Assembly: GCF_900105965.1 (NCBI RefSeq)
Contig: NZ_FNTV01000002.1
Location: 1-64,000, forward strand
Direction of reading: 5' to 3'
Length of the DNA stretch: 64,000 nt
Origin: Arthrobacter alpinus
Lineage (GTDB): Bacteria; Actinomycetota; Actinomycetes; Actinomycetales; Micrococcaceae
Positions 1 to 8,618 of this stretch are shown here, one piece after another. Position 1 is the stretch's first letter, and every line of letters starts with the position of its first letter. Under the pieces are notes generated by a model, which was given only the letters and a program-made list of their open reading frames with translations, was not told the DNA's origin and did not search any database. Made by a program: the position numbers and the translations under genes.

Positions 1-290
1 TCAGATTCAATCCGTGAAAGGGATTCTGATCCCGATACGGCATCAACCCCTGCCCAGGATGTTGAGACTATGGCTTGGCCGAGAGTTCCCGCTTCACCGC
101 CGTAAAGGACGTCGAATATGTCAAACTCCCCCTCTGCTTCCAGCGCCGTGGTTGCGTTGGATTGCGGATCAAGATCTACAACCAGGACTCGTCTCCCGAT
201 TAGCGCTAGACCCATTGCCAGTCCCAGGGTGACAGATGTCTTTCCGACGCCACCTTTTCGATTGCCTATTGCTGTCACTGTCGGTGTCAT
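1..290 (-). CDS. parA: ParA-family partition ATPase (5' part; 3' end lies outside the window)
   Basis: The reverse strand encodes about 96 residues from ATG 290 to the window edge. The N-terminus carries the deviant Walker A motif RKGGVGKTSVT (about residues 11-21) and then VLVVDLDPQSNAT, the Walker A' motif of ParA/Soj ATPases. These proteins use ATP to segregate plasmid copies together with a ParB-type protein bound to a centromere. The start is supported by GGAGA about 5 nt upstream. The tandem palindromic repeats just upstream (351-880) are the obvious candidate centromere or autoregulatory site. A ParB partner would be expected to the left, outside the window. The family call is secure; the biological role is inferred from position. 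Confidence 0.93.
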   Translation of the reverse strand, partial: MTPTVTAIGNRKGGVGKTSVTLGLAMGLALIGRRVLVVDLDPQSNATTALEAEGEFDIFDVLYGGEAGTLGQAIVSTSWAGVDAVSGSESLSRIES

Positions 291-350
291 CTAGTTCTCC
301 TTTTATAGCGTCAAGCCATCATGACAGAATGTTAGACGTACGTCAATCAA

Positions 351-880
351 TCTGTCATGACATAATTATTTAAATCCAAACAATCCTGCTTTTTCTCGAG
401 AACTACACCAAGGAACAACGACACATAAGTGTCGAGGCAAACTTTGCCCACGACGCGACCCTCACCTTGACACGGTCTCCGCCTGACCAGACGATCGCTA
501 ATATATGTCTATCAATCCACCAATCCATCATGACATAATTATTTAAATCCAAACAATCCTGCTTTTTCTCGAGAACTACACCAAGGAACAACGACACATA
601 AGTGTCGAGGCAAACTTTGCCCACGACGCGACCCTCACCTTGACACGGTCTCCGCCTGACCAGACGATCGCTAATATATGTCTATCAATCCACCAATCCG
701 TCATGACATAATTATTTAAATCCAAACAATCCTGCTTTTTCTTGAGAACTACACCAAGGAACAGCGAAACGTAGGTGTCGAGGCAAACTTTGCCCACGAC
801 GCGACCCTCACCTTGACACGGTCTCCGCCTGACCAGACGGTCGCTAATATATGTCTATCAATCTGTCATGACATAATTAT
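351..880. repeat. Three tandem ~173-bp repeats, candidate partition centromere or origin iterons
   Basis: Nearly identical units begin at 351, 524 and 697, with a final partial unit at about 862. Spacing is 173, 173 and 165 bp; the last interval lacks about 8 bp. Each unit starts with a TGTCATGACA-type palindrome followed by AT-rich ATAATTATTTAA. The palindrome is perfect at 353-362 and 864-873, and one base off at 526-535 and 699-708. Related sites lie outside the array at 317-326 and 1056-1065. The array sits directly upstream of parA, so ParB or ParA binding, or origin iterons, are the likely roles. Reverse-strand ORFs inside the units arise only from the repetition. Confidence 0.85.
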
Positions 881-1289
881 TTAATATTCAGATGCGCTTA
901 TCATTAGAGGCGGTTTGTAACCTGACCGGAAGTGGGCCTGAAGGGCGAGTACCTTGCCGCTCCGATCACATACACCTATTCCGCTGCAGTACCTACTCTC
1001 GGACAAACGAGTGTCCAACTGGCTGATCCGCTAAGTGGCCACAAATCAAACAATCTGTCATGACGTATTTAATTTCAATCCGTGCTCTATCATTTTTCAT
1101 TCGTGTTTATTCTCGAGTCATACTTCGTGCTGTATACGAGAACGGAAGATGGGGGATAGGCATTGAAGTTTGTCAGTTCCACGCCAGTAAGTCAGTGGCC
1201 GTCATCCGCGTAAGAATCGATGATGTACAGGTCCGCTGTCATTTTTCGTCACGATCTGTGTTTGGGAGCGAGAGAGTCATCCTCATGAA
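881..1289. other. AT-rich gene-free spacer with one more palindrome copy
   Basis: I see no convincing gene here. A further copy of the array palindrome (TGTCATGACG, 1056-1065) is followed by AT-rich sequence resembling the repeat units. The 77-codon open frame starting inside that palindrome has no good ribosome-binding site and no recognisable features. Confidence 0.4.
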
Positions 1290-2030
1290 GTAGCCGCGTA
1301 AGCGGCTTGGCGGTGCCGTTGTAGGGCTGATTTCTCGTCGTCGTAGGGATCCAGGGTCGCCCTTGTTGCTTTCTTGATCGTAAATATCTTCTTCTTGGAT
1401 CACTTGCTCAGGGAACCGTTCACGATGGGCGTGACACTGCCTGCGTTGTGCCCGGATGAGAGCACTTTGGAGTTCGTAGTCTTCCTGGACAACTAACCCC
1501 TCTGCGATTCTTGCCAGGTTGGCGATGTGAATGATCAGCCGAACTCCGTGCGGGCGTTCCACCATAGACACTTCTGCCGGGATGGTGGGTTCTTTGGAGG
1601 CGTGGGGCGGATCAACCCGGTGCCCCGGACAATGTCTGCCATTGTGGGGAGCGGCGCCCCCGTTCCACGGACTCCTAGATGAGGGCTGAGGATGCCCCAG
1701 GGGCTCTGAATGCTGTCCGGATCGTGGATTCCTACCTTTGCGTCAAGCAGTGGCTTTTGCATCATCCTCCAATTGCTCCGGCCGGACTAACAAGTAACTA
1801 TCGGATCGCTTTCCGCGGGCTTCATCGAGTTTAGACAGCATCCACCAGAGTGTTTGACCAGGAAGGGAGCCGGCTCCCGATAGTGCTGTGGTGTGTGTCC
1901 CTTTCCCCGGCAAAACCAAGGATCGCTCGAAAAAGCAAACCTCAGGATTATACCTTCACAGCCAGTATGTGCGAGACGGTGGTCAAGGAACGAGTACAGA
2001 ACGTTTTCAAGATCATTGCCCTCCGCCCGG
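1290..2030 (-). pseudogene. Decayed second copy of the replication gene 3' half
   Basis: The reverse strand resembles the C-terminal third of the replication protein encoded at 3589-5499, but in broken frames. The piece up to 1571 matches the C-terminus (MSMVERPHG against MSMIERHHG; VQEDYE, SLIRAQR and REEDIYDQE are shared or nearly so). The next piece matches the HTH segment (HSPTMADIVRGTG against HSPTTADIVRATG). DNA similarity continues to about 2025, including a shared stretch ending TTTTCAAGATCATTG on the forward strand (near 2010 and near 4360). Frameshifts and stops rule out a full product. It is probably a relic of an older or recombined replicon. Confidence 0.8.
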
Positions 2031-2163
2031 ACAGAGACGCTGGAACGAAGACCCCCGTTCCAGCGTAGGGGCAGTGCGGTTAGACTCGCGGAGTCCTGAC
2101 TGGCGGTTACCCGCCTAACGTGCTTACAGTGACCGCATTACTCGCGTATAGGAGTTGGATCAC

Positions 2164-2419
2164 ATGCCTTTGAAGCCTCTGAATACCATGGCCGGTATTA
2201 CGGCCGCTATTGCACTTGCTGCCGGAGGCCTCACTGTTGCTTGCGCCCGCGCGGGCCGCGGGCTACTCATACCTGTACCCGGCGGGCTTCAGCACGCAGT
2301 CCGCATGCAACACGAAACGCCTCACGATGAACTCTTCCTGGACCCGCGCGAGTCAGTGCTTCATCATGACCGACACCGGGAAAGCTGTGTGGAAATTCTC
2401 CGTCACTGTGCATGGATAG
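2164..2419 (+). pseudogene. Small secreted protein, frameshifted near 2250
   Basis: ATG 2164 follows GGAG at 2151-2154 and opens a typical signal peptide (MPLKPLNTMAGITAAIALAA, then GGLTVACA). In that frame the rest is Arg/His-rich and unconvincing. One frame over, the sequence continues naturally from about 2250 as AAGYSYLYPAGFSTQSAC and ends VWKFSVTVHG at 2419. The simplest reading is an exported protein of about 85 residues, mature part about 55 residues with two cysteines, broken by a one-base indel in a G/C-rich run. I do not recognise the family. A sequencing error is as likely as genuine decay. Confidence 0.5.
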
Positions 2420-2661
2420 CCTCGCCGTAGTTCCGAGGGTGGACCATCTTGCCTTTTAGCAACCGTGATCCATTGTCGGTCCTCCACCGACGAACCCTTA
2501 AGGTGTCTGGTCCCGGCTTGGGACCAGCGGTTGGCGCTAAACTTTCTTCAGTTCCTACTCAACCCCAGAATAGTAGCCCCCTGAAGAGGCATGGCCCTGG
2601 TAGGACTGTTCATCACTTACATGGTGTTCAAAATCTTCCCTCTGGGGCTCAGTAGGGGTCG

Positions 2662-3519
2662 CTAGAGGCGGACTCCTAATGATTCCAGACGTGCCTGCCG
2701 TTCAGGGAGTAAGGTTCCTTTTTTGAACGCGATGCGTTGGTTCTTGATCCAGGTACCTAGCTTCACGTCACCCTCGATAAATCGTGTAGGGACATTCGCT
2801 GTCTTGTGCTTCTCCTTGTACGTAGTGACTAGAGCAAAGTGGTGTTCCCAGCTGGCATCGTTGAGGCTCCACACCACGCCGAGGTTTTCCAAGGCCACAA
2901 TGCGCTCGGAGCTGATGGTACCCACGCGGTACGCCCTGCGCTGGGTCTGCAACCAGGTCCCAAGGTGAAGGCCTTGGTAGGTGCATCCATCTGGAGCATT
3001 CACGTGGCCATACTCTTCTCGGTAGGATTCTAATATCGAGAAGGCGTCCTTCCATGATCGTTTCTGGTTCTCCCATGAGATTCCAGCCTTCTCTAACGAC
3101 GCCACCCGTTCGGGGCTCAGCTGTCCACGCCTGTACTTCATCCGTTGTTTGCCTACCCAGACACCCAACGGGACACCATCGGTCACAAAAGACTGGGGCA
3201 CCTCTACATTGCCGTGCTGATCCCGATAGAGCAGCAACAGATCGTATCGCTTCGCCCACAGGCTTTGATGATGAGGCATCCACTCCATGCCAAGGTCAGC
3301 CAGCCGCGCGGCACGATCCGCGGGCAGCTTTCCTTTTGCTTGAGATTCTCGTTGGGTTTTAACCCACCGACCAAGACTCATGCCACGAAAAATGAGGGTG
3401 TTCTTCACCTCCACAGTCCCATGAACATCTCGATAGTCCTCTAAGAGCAAGAACATTTCATCCCACACCAGATCACGGACGGTAGCGGTCTTCAGTGGGA
3501 GATTAATCAGAGTAGTCAT
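2662..3519 (-). CDS. Protein made of four helicase-associated (HA) repeats
   Basis: The 285 residues consist almost wholly of four repeats of about 65 aa (roughly 19-80, 87-150, 156-217 and 223-285). Each follows the pattern W-x(4)-LL-x-Y-(R/K)-x(3)-H-G, then LG-x-W-(V/I/L)-x-x-QR, then a basic segment and L-x-x-LG-(V/M/I). This is the helicase-associated domain found in multiple copies behind actinobacterial helicases, thought to bind nucleic acid. Here it stands alone with no ATPase part. It lies downstream of rep on the same strand, with a 69-bp gap and no strong Shine-Dalgarno. It may bind plasmid DNA, but no function is established. Confidence 0.85.
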   Translation of the reverse strand: MTTLINLPLKTATVRDLVWDEMFLLLEDYRDVHGTVEVKNTLIFRGMSLGRWVKTQRESQAKGKLPADRAARLADLGMEWMPHHQSLWAKRYDLLLLYRDQHGNVEVPQSFVTDGVPLGVWVGKQRMKYRRGQLSPERVASLEKAGISWENQKRSWKDAFSILESYREEYGHVNAPDGCTYQGLHLGTWLQTQRRAYRVGTISSERIVALENLGVVWSLNDASWEHHFALVTTYKEKHKTANVPTRFIEGDVKLGTWIKNQRIAFKKGTLLPERQARLESLGVRL

Positions 3520-3588
3520 ACTTCTTAGGAGGCAACTGCGGACTAATTATCACGCAACTCCTCAGAACTCGTTTCCGACGAGCTGCGG

Positions 3589-5499
3589 TTAGGCGGCGAG
3601 TAGGTGCCGGTCCCAGGCGCTGAGTTCGCCGTAGTCGTCGGGGACCCAAGAATCCCATTCGGAAATTTCCTGGTCGTAGATGTCTTCCTCCCGGATCACC
3701 GGCTCAAGGAAGCGTTCGAGATAGGCGTGCCAAGCCTGTCGTTGGGCCCGTATCAGGGAGCACTGGTATTCATAGTCTTCTTGAACACCCAACCACTCCG
3801 CAATATGCCGCAAGTTGGTGGCGTGGAGGATCTGCCAAGCCCCGTGGTGTCGCTCGATCATGGACACCTCCGCCAGCGTCATCAGTTCCTTATGGACGGT
3901 GGGCCGGCTAAGACCGGTTGCCCGCACAATATCCGCTGTGGTGGGGGAGTGGCGGCCACGTTCGATGGCTTCATAAACAAGTGCGGCTGGGGCACCCAGT
4001 GCCCTGAACACGGGGCGAATCCCGTAGATCTTGCCCTTACGCCAGGCATGAGCTTTCGCAACGTCCTTCCACTGCTCTGGCAACCCCAACAGGTAGCTAT
4101 CAGCGTGGCGGCCCTGGGCGTCCTGAAGCTTGGAGAGCATTCCACCGGAGTGCCTAACCAGGCGGGGAAGAAGGCGGGCAATAGTGCCATGGTGCTTACC
4201 CATCTCCCTAGCAAAAGACCGGCACCCCACATCAACCAATAGAGTTCCTTTAGCCCTAGCGAAACCAATCACAGCGCGCAGAAGGAACCGCAGGGTGATA
4301 CCTTCACGCCCAGTTTCAGCTAGACGTTGGTCAAGGATCGCGTAGAGCACATTTTCAAGATCATTGATTTCAGCCATCACCGACGCGGGGGAACGAACCT
4401 CAGCAGTGCCCCCGCCGTGGGTTAAGGGATGGCCTGTGTCGCATTTATTGCTATATTCTTTCCCAGCATTAGGGACTCCCTGTTTCTGGGCTACCCACGC
4501 TTGGGCTTTGTCCCATTCGAGGGGCAACAGCCGGCCTAGGTGTGCCATGTCTTGGTAGAGGGCAGCGAGACCAGCGAAGTCAGTTGTCAGGCGTTCCTGA
4601 ACTTGGGGAAGAGTGATCGAGAAGTTAGAGAGGTGGGACAGGACAGCCATACGAGCTTCCGAGGCGCTCTTGTAGCGGGCAGTGTCGTAGATCCCGGTGC
4701 GGGCAACCTTACGCAACACCGATGTGCCGCGAGCCGACAGAAGGCCGGTAGTTCTGGGTGTGGTGGCCACGGTCAGACCCGCTGTGGTGCGGGCATCTTT
4801 GCGTGTCCGCACCTGGCGGATAGATGCAGCCAGTGCGCGACGCAGGGCAGCCACGGCGGTGGCAGGGTTGCGTAGGCGCATGATGTCGTACGCCTCGTGC
4901 AGGGGAGTGTCGAGGACCTGGTGGCCCGTCATGGACTTATGCCAAGAACCCGGAGGGCGGATACAACCATCGGTGATGTTCTGGTGTGGTCCAGGGTCAA
5001 GACTCGGGAAACGAGACGCGAGAGCTTCCACAAGCTCGCGGGCATCCTCGGCCGCCAAACGTTCTACCAAGGGAATGTAGATGTGACGGCCACCGCTGGG
5101 AGAGTGGTCTGCCACGAACCGAAGCCCACACGAAGTCACTAGTGCGCTGATGGCGGCCGCGTCAGCATCCACCACGCCTTGCAGAGCTTTGGAAGTATCA
5201 AGATCCAAACACAATGTCTGCACGGATCCATCCGAGCCGTGAACCATGACGGCGGCCGCGCGGTTTGGCAGCGATCGTGTAATGCGAGGCGGGACCAACC
5301 GGGGGCGAGGGTACTTTCCTGCCCTCGTGGCAAAACGCATGACGGGAGCGCCGGCTATCAAGGACGCCAACGAGGCCCATGCCTGAGCATGGACAGATGC
5401 CTCGACTGACACTCCGTGTGTGTCAACTGAGCTGGTTGTACCCAAAAAAGCATGTGCGTGTATGATGGAGTTATTCCTTAGCAAGAGCGGGCATGACAA
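3589..5499 (-). CDS. Plasmid replication initiator with primase-polymerase (AEP-like) domain
   Basis: The protein has up to 636 residues. The N-terminal half shows hallmarks of archaeo-eukaryotic primase/bifunctional primase-polymerase domains: the acidic pair in LCLDLDTSKA (about 97-104), SPSGGRHIYIPL (about 133-144), and CIRPPGSWHK (about 179-188). The C-terminal region contains a winged-helix-like segment (TADIVRATGLSRPTVHKEL) that may bind the origin. Actinobacterial plasmids often carry such Rep proteins. The start is uncertain: TTG 5499 gives the longest frame but has a weak ribosome-binding site, while an AAGGAA lies a few codons inside. A 12-bp inverted repeat upstream (5516-5559) and a small gene further up are probable control elements. 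Confidence 0.8.
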   Translation of the reverse strand: MSCPLLLRNNSIIHAHAFLGTTSSVDTHGVSVEASVHAQAWASLASLIAGAPVMRFATRAGKYPRPRLVPPRITRSLPNRAAAVMVHGSDGSVQTLCLDLDTSKALQGVVDADAAAISALVTSCGLRFVADHSPSGGRHIYIPLVERLAAEDARELVEALASRFPSLDPGPHQNITDGCIRPPGSWHKSMTGHQVLDTPLHEAYDIMRLRNPATAVAALRRALAASIRQVRTRKDARTTAGLTVATTPRTTGLLSARGTSVLRKVARTGIYDTARYKSASEARMAVLSHLSNFSITLPQVQERLTTDFAGLAALYQDMAHLGRLLPLEWDKAQAWVAQKQGVPNAGKEYSNKCDTGHPLTHGGGTAEVRSPASVMAEINDLENVLYAILDQRLAETGREGITLRFLLRAVIGFARAKGTLLVDVGCRSFAREMGKHHGTIARLLPRLVRHSGGMLSKLQDAQGRHADSYLLGLPEQWKDVAKAHAWRKGKIYGIRPVFRALGAPAALVYEAIERGRHSPTTADIVRATGLSRPTVHKELMTLAEVSMIERHHGAWQILHATNLRHIAEWLGVQEDYEYQCSLIRAQRQAWHAYLERFLEPVIREEDIYDQEISEWDSWVPDDYGELSAWDRHLLAA

Positions 5500-5515
5500 A
5501 GCCGCTGTTGTCGAA

Positions 5516-5559
5516 CTAGTTTGAAACGGATTCCGGGAAGTTTCACGGTTTCAAACTAG
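5516..5559. promoter_or_regulatory. Perfect 12-bp inverted repeat upstream of rep
   Basis: CTAGTTTGAAAC (5516-5527) and its exact reverse complement GTTTCAAACTAG (5548-5559) flank 20 bp. The centres are about 32 bp apart, close to three helical turns. The element lies between the rep start and the end of the preceding gene on the same strand. It could be an operator for copy-number control, possibly bound by the small protein encoded upstream, or a transcript hairpin that attenuates rep. Confidence 0.65.
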
Positions 5560-5573
5560 AGAGTTTTTCAGTC

Positions 5574-5596
5574 AAGGCCCGCCTAGTGCGGGCCTT
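5574..5596 (-). terminator. Hairpin after the small gene upstream of rep
   Basis: AAGGCCCGC (5574-5582) pairs perfectly with GCGGGCCTT (5588-5596) across a five-base loop just after the stop of the reverse-strand gene at 5602. On that strand it is followed by GACTGAAAAAC, which has little U-tract, so it may be a weak terminator or an attenuator ahead of rep. Confidence 0.5.
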
Positions 5597-5601
5597 CTGC
5601 T

Positions 5602-5973
5602 TTAAGAAGCCTGCGCGATAGGCAAAGCCCCCTGCGTGCGTAGTTGTTCGAGGTCAACGGCATCGAGGTGGGCTTCGATGATGGGCGCCATGTAGTCGAT
5701 ACCATTTGTATCGAGAATTTCGAGCAGCTCAAAGAGCTTCGCAGTCCGCTCCATGTCGAGCTTGACTGTGAACGAATGCCGTTGTCCCTTGGAGGGTCGG
5801 CCAATACGAGATTTCGTCACTGGTGCCATAGGGTCAATTATGTGCGTTTCATCAAATGAAAATGGGCATTTGGCAACCGTTGGGCGTGTCATCCGGTTGG
5901 ACTCGCTGACAGGCGTGACGAGATTGGTCGCTACGAAGTGAGTCCTAGTCTTGGCACGGGACGCAGTTGACAT
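5602..5973 (-). CDS. Small basic protein upstream of rep, possible copy-number regulator
   Basis: The product is 123 residues from ATG 5973, which follows GAGAGGG with good spacing; a longer frame exists upstream but lacks such a site. The N-terminal half is basic and loosely built (MSTASRAKTRTHF, then KSRIGRPSKGQRHSF, which resembles an AT-hook-like GRP core). The C-terminal half is helical and acidic (TAKLFELLEILD). I do not recognise a named family. Its location directly upstream of rep, in the same direction and separated only by a hairpin and an inverted repeat, suggests a role in replication or copy control. That role is inference. Confidence 0.6.
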   Translation of the reverse strand: MSTASRAKTRTHFVATNLVTPVSESNRMTRPTVAKCPFSFDETHIIDPMAPVTKSRIGRPSKGQRHSFTVKLDMERTAKLFELLEILDTNGIDYMAPIIEAHLDAVDLEQLRTQGALPIAQAS

Positions 5974-6042
5974 GGTTTCCCTCTCTGCTCGTCGCTTGCC
6001 TCTAACACTAAGAATACATCTAAAGTGCAATTCTACGCTTTA

Positions 6043-6765
6043 TCAGTACTTGGGTGCTCCATGCCCTGGCAACCAGGCAGCAGCTTCTAGGTCTTGTAGG
6101 TGCTTGAATGCAAGACCGGCGGCAGCATTGTCACCCTGAAAAATTTCGTGAAGCATTTGGGGTCCACTCTCCGAAGAGATTGCATGCCCGGTTACCCAAG
6201 CGTCACCAGTCGCAATCGCCATTCCGTCTTGGAGATTGAAGGCAGCATGGCCCGGGGTATGCCCTGGCGTCATGATCACCCTAGGACTCCCTGGCAGATC
6301 CAGCCTGTCGTGATTATGGAAGACCCCAGTCGGTTCCAGGGACACCTTTGTCAGGCCTCCAGCTTGTATCGCATCGTGCATCCAGACGGACACAAGTGGA
6401 TCACCCTGGAGAGCAAGTACGTCATCAAGGGTTACCTGGGAAGCTACTACTCCCCGAAGAACATCTGCCTCTTGGTCGCTACAAAGAACAGGGATTCCGT
6501 ACGTGCTCGACAGCAACTGGAGGGGGCCTACATGATCCACGTGAGCATGGGTGACCAAAATTGCAGTGCAATCGCTCCAAGACAGGTCCAGATGCGAAAT
6601 GGATTTCTCGACATTGGCCAGATCTGCGGGGTATCCACAATCGATCAATGTGAAATCTCTGCCCTCCGTGGCGACAACCCAATTTGAACCCGGACCTTCA
6701 AAGTGATGGATTTGGTCAGCAACGGTTGTGGCTCGTTCAGCAGCTACCCAGTTTTCAAGACTCAA
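6043..6765 (-). CDS. Metallo-beta-lactamase-fold hydrolase
   Basis: About 240 residues with the MBL-fold zinc ligands in order: THAHVDHVG (H-x-H-x-D-H, about 73-81), MTPGHTPGHAAF (about 163-174), IATGDAW (about 182-188) and a final LPGHG (about 233-237). This family includes glyoxalase II-like thioesterases, lactonases and other hydrolases; the substrate cannot be read from sequence. The start is TTG, and it overlaps the stop of the upstream winged-helix gene as TTGA, so the two are probably translationally coupled. It appears to be an accessory gene inserted between the replication and transfer regions. Confidence 0.85.
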   Translation of the reverse strand: MSLENWVAAERATTVADQIHHFEGPGSNWVVATEGRDFTLIDCGYPADLANVEKSISHLDLSWSDCTAILVTHAHVDHVGPLQLLSSTYGIPVLCSDQEADVLRGVVASQVTLDDVLALQGDPLVSVWMHDAIQAGGLTKVSLEPTGVFHNHDRLDLPGSPRVIMTPGHTPGHAAFNLQDGMAIATGDAWVTGHAISSESGPQMLHEIFQGDNAAAGLAFKHLQDLEAAAWLPGHGAPKY

Positions 6766-7040
6766 GGCAGCAGCTTCCCTGTTGATTCTTTAGCCACTGC
6801 TCGAACGAGGGCGCCACGATTTAGGCGAGCGGTTTCGGTATCCATGATGACTACTCCGTGAGATTGCAGCACTTCGAGGGCCTCCACAATCGACCCTTCC
6901 TTGAGCTGAGTTGCCTGTTCTATGTCCCTTGCAGATAGGGGCTTAGCTGATCTTCCGATCGTCCTCAGAACGATTGTGCAAGCCTCACTGAAGAGGGGCA
7001 TTGCAGGATCACTTGGGAGGCAGTATTGGGTTTCACTCAT
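6762..7040 (-). CDS. Winged-helix regulator-like protein coupled to the MBL hydrolase
   Basis: The product is 92 residues from ATG 7040, which has GGAG about 5 nt upstream; the longer upstream frame lacks support. The middle looks like a winged-helix DNA-binding domain (ACTIVLRTIGRSAKPLSARD, then EALEVLQSHGVVIMDTETAR), with the recognition helix region around residues 38-70. It lies immediately before the MBL hydrolase and its TGA overlaps that gene's TTG start. It probably regulates this two-gene unit or is a remnant of a larger regulator. The exact family (MarR, ArsR or other) is not resolved. Confidence 0.6.
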   Translation of the reverse strand: MSETQYCLPSDPAMPLFSEACTIVLRTIGRSAKPLSARDIEQATQLKEGSIVEALEVLQSHGVVIMDTETARLNRGALVRAVAKESTGKLLP

Positions 7041-7544
7041 GGATATCTCCGGGAGGTCTGTCATCGGAAACAGCCAACCGGGCATCCGCCAGGAGAGCAT
7101 CAGTTCTGCAACTGCAGAAGCGAGATTAATTCCAGCGGTTGCATGAAAATAAGTCAAATTGGTCACTTTCAGGCTGTCAAACGTGGATGCCAGTGTTTCT
7201 CCGGTAGGTTTGTATCCCTTCTTGAAGCCCGCGCTCCCTAATTCCTCCCGCGAATCCGGGCAATCGTTCCGGTTCGTTTAGGCTTACGGAGCCTTGGAGA
7301 TCCTGACCTGAATGCAAGTGATGAGGGATGGAACCTTAGAACATTCATCCGATTGGACAGTTTTTGCGTTCAAGTGCGTAGATATTTCATCCGATTGGAC
7401 AGTATTACCTGCGCTCTCTCCAAAGTGCTCGAATTCGCGTACCAAAATCGGTGAATCGCACTCTTTATAGGTAGGGCATGAGGATTCTTCCGACCCATGA
7501 CAGTTGGGCCCTAACGGCCGTAAAAGGATATTGAGAGGTGCCGG
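7041..7544. promoter_or_regulatory. Divergent spacer with two 18-bp direct repeats
   Basis: This gene-free stretch lies between the leftward regulator/hydrolase pair and the rightward PAS-like gene. It contains TTCATCCGATTGGACAGT twice, at 7344-7361 and 7386-7403. The copies are exact and 42 bp apart (four helical turns), which suits a transcription-factor binding array. I see no other clear element. Confidence 0.55.
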
Positions 7545-8618
7545 ATGGAAAATGTGGAGTTGAGCGCAGCCGCTTGGATTCTGGTTGATGTCCTTGAGAC
7601 GGGGGCGCTGGGCCTACTTTCTGTTGGTAGTTCCCATTTTCCGGGTTCATCAGTTAGGAAGAACCTGGACCAGAGAGCCAGATTGCTGCTCATGGAGAAC
7701 CTGCGCACTGCAATCCAGCAAGGATCCTTGGTTGACAAGATTGAGGTCAATGAAGGGGCGACATGGCGAGTGCTCGTGGAGCCTATTAGGTCTCCAACCA
7801 CGGGCCAAGTGGTGGCAGCGCATTGCATTTATGCTGCCCCGGATACAGCGTTGCCTCCTAAGCCAATCATCGGTTCCTTGGAATGGAAGATCGACCCAAA
7901 GACGGGTGCAATTGAATCCGAGTGGAATGCTGGGATGTACGAACTTTACGAACTCGTCCCTGACGCCGGACCTAGCCCAACTGGCGATATGACGCAGTGG
8001 GTCAATCAGTTCATTGCTCCCGAAGATCAAGCCATCATGAAGATGACGATTGACGCCTCTATCTCCGCTCATGACGGGGAACGGTACATCGTTTCTTACC
8101 GGATCAAAACCGGTGGAGAAGACGGTGGCGTGAAGATCCTGCAAGTATCGGGGCGAGTCACCACATCCCCACTCAACGGATCAATATGGTTGCGAGCCAT
8201 CACTCGGGAGATTGGCTCTATGGCATCAAGCATCATGCCGGAAGGTCTGAAAGTCGACACCTCAGGCCTTCTTCAAGCCCTGTTGAACCTCAGTGATGAC
8301 ATGATTTTCTTCGCTGTTGATTCCACAACCTGGCAAATCTTCATGCCCTCGCCCAACTTGGAAAGTCATGGGCTGGCCGTCGGCGAGGGCGGGTTCCTGG
8401 CAAATATGATTGCCCCTGCGGATCTTCAAGATTGTCTTGTGTACCTGACCAAACAGCTGACAGCAACCGCACCACTAGCATCCAGAAGGAAATTCAACTT
8501 CCAAACAGTTTCCGGGGTCAACGTGCCTATGACTATGGCTTCAGAGCCCTTTGCCACCGAGACGGACAAGGGTCGATACATAGCTTGCCGGCTTGTTCAG
8601 GAAGTCAATTCCCGCTGA
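7545..8618 (+). CDS. PAS-like sensory protein without output domain
   Basis: The protein has 357 residues and no signal peptide or membrane segment. The central part (about 105-240) reads like a PAS domain with GSLEWKIDPKTGAIESEWNA followed by the PAC-like IVSYRIKTGGEDGG and a VSGRVTTSP strand. The N-terminal 100 residues are GAF/PAS-like, and the C-terminal 110 may be another sensory fold. It resembles actinobacterial PAS-containing proteins that lack kinase or HTH domains. AGAGG precedes the ATG. The gene is convergent with the small regulator at 8605-8940 and overlaps its end by 14 bp. The ligand is unknown; function is inferred from fold only. Confidence 0.55.
   Translation: MENVELSAAAWILVDVLETGALGLLSVGSSHFPGSSVRKNLDQRARLLLMENLRTAIQQGSLVDKIEVNEGATWRVLVEPIRSPTTGQVVAAHCIYAAPDTALPPKPIIGSLEWKIDPKTGAIESEWNAGMYELYELVPDAGPSPTGDMTQWVNQFIAPEDQAIMKMTIDASISAHDGERYIVSYRIKTGGEDGGVKILQVSGRVTTSPLNGSIWLRAITREIGSMASSIMPEGLKVDTSGLLQALLNLSDDMIFFAVDSTTWQIFMPSPNLESHGLAVGEGGFLANMIAPADLQDCLVYLTKQLTATAPLASRRKFNFQTVSGVNVPMTMASEPFATETDKGRYIACRLVQEVNSR

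Noticed and set aside
403..797. Two reverse-strand 73-aa ORFs with nearly the same sequence
   Set aside because: They lie inside the tandem 173-bp repeats and are alike only because the DNA repeats; there is no ribosome-binding site or protein-like pattern.
351..880. CRISPR array
   Set aside because: The repeated units are 173 bp with no short repeat/variable spacer alternation, and no cas genes are present.
1060..1293. 77-aa forward ORF
   Set aside because: It begins inside a copy of the array palindrome, has no Shine-Dalgarno, and runs into the rep relic.
3604..4242. 212-aa ORF opposite the rep gene
   Set aside because: Antisense to the well-supported replication protein with no recognisable features; explained by the high G+C content.
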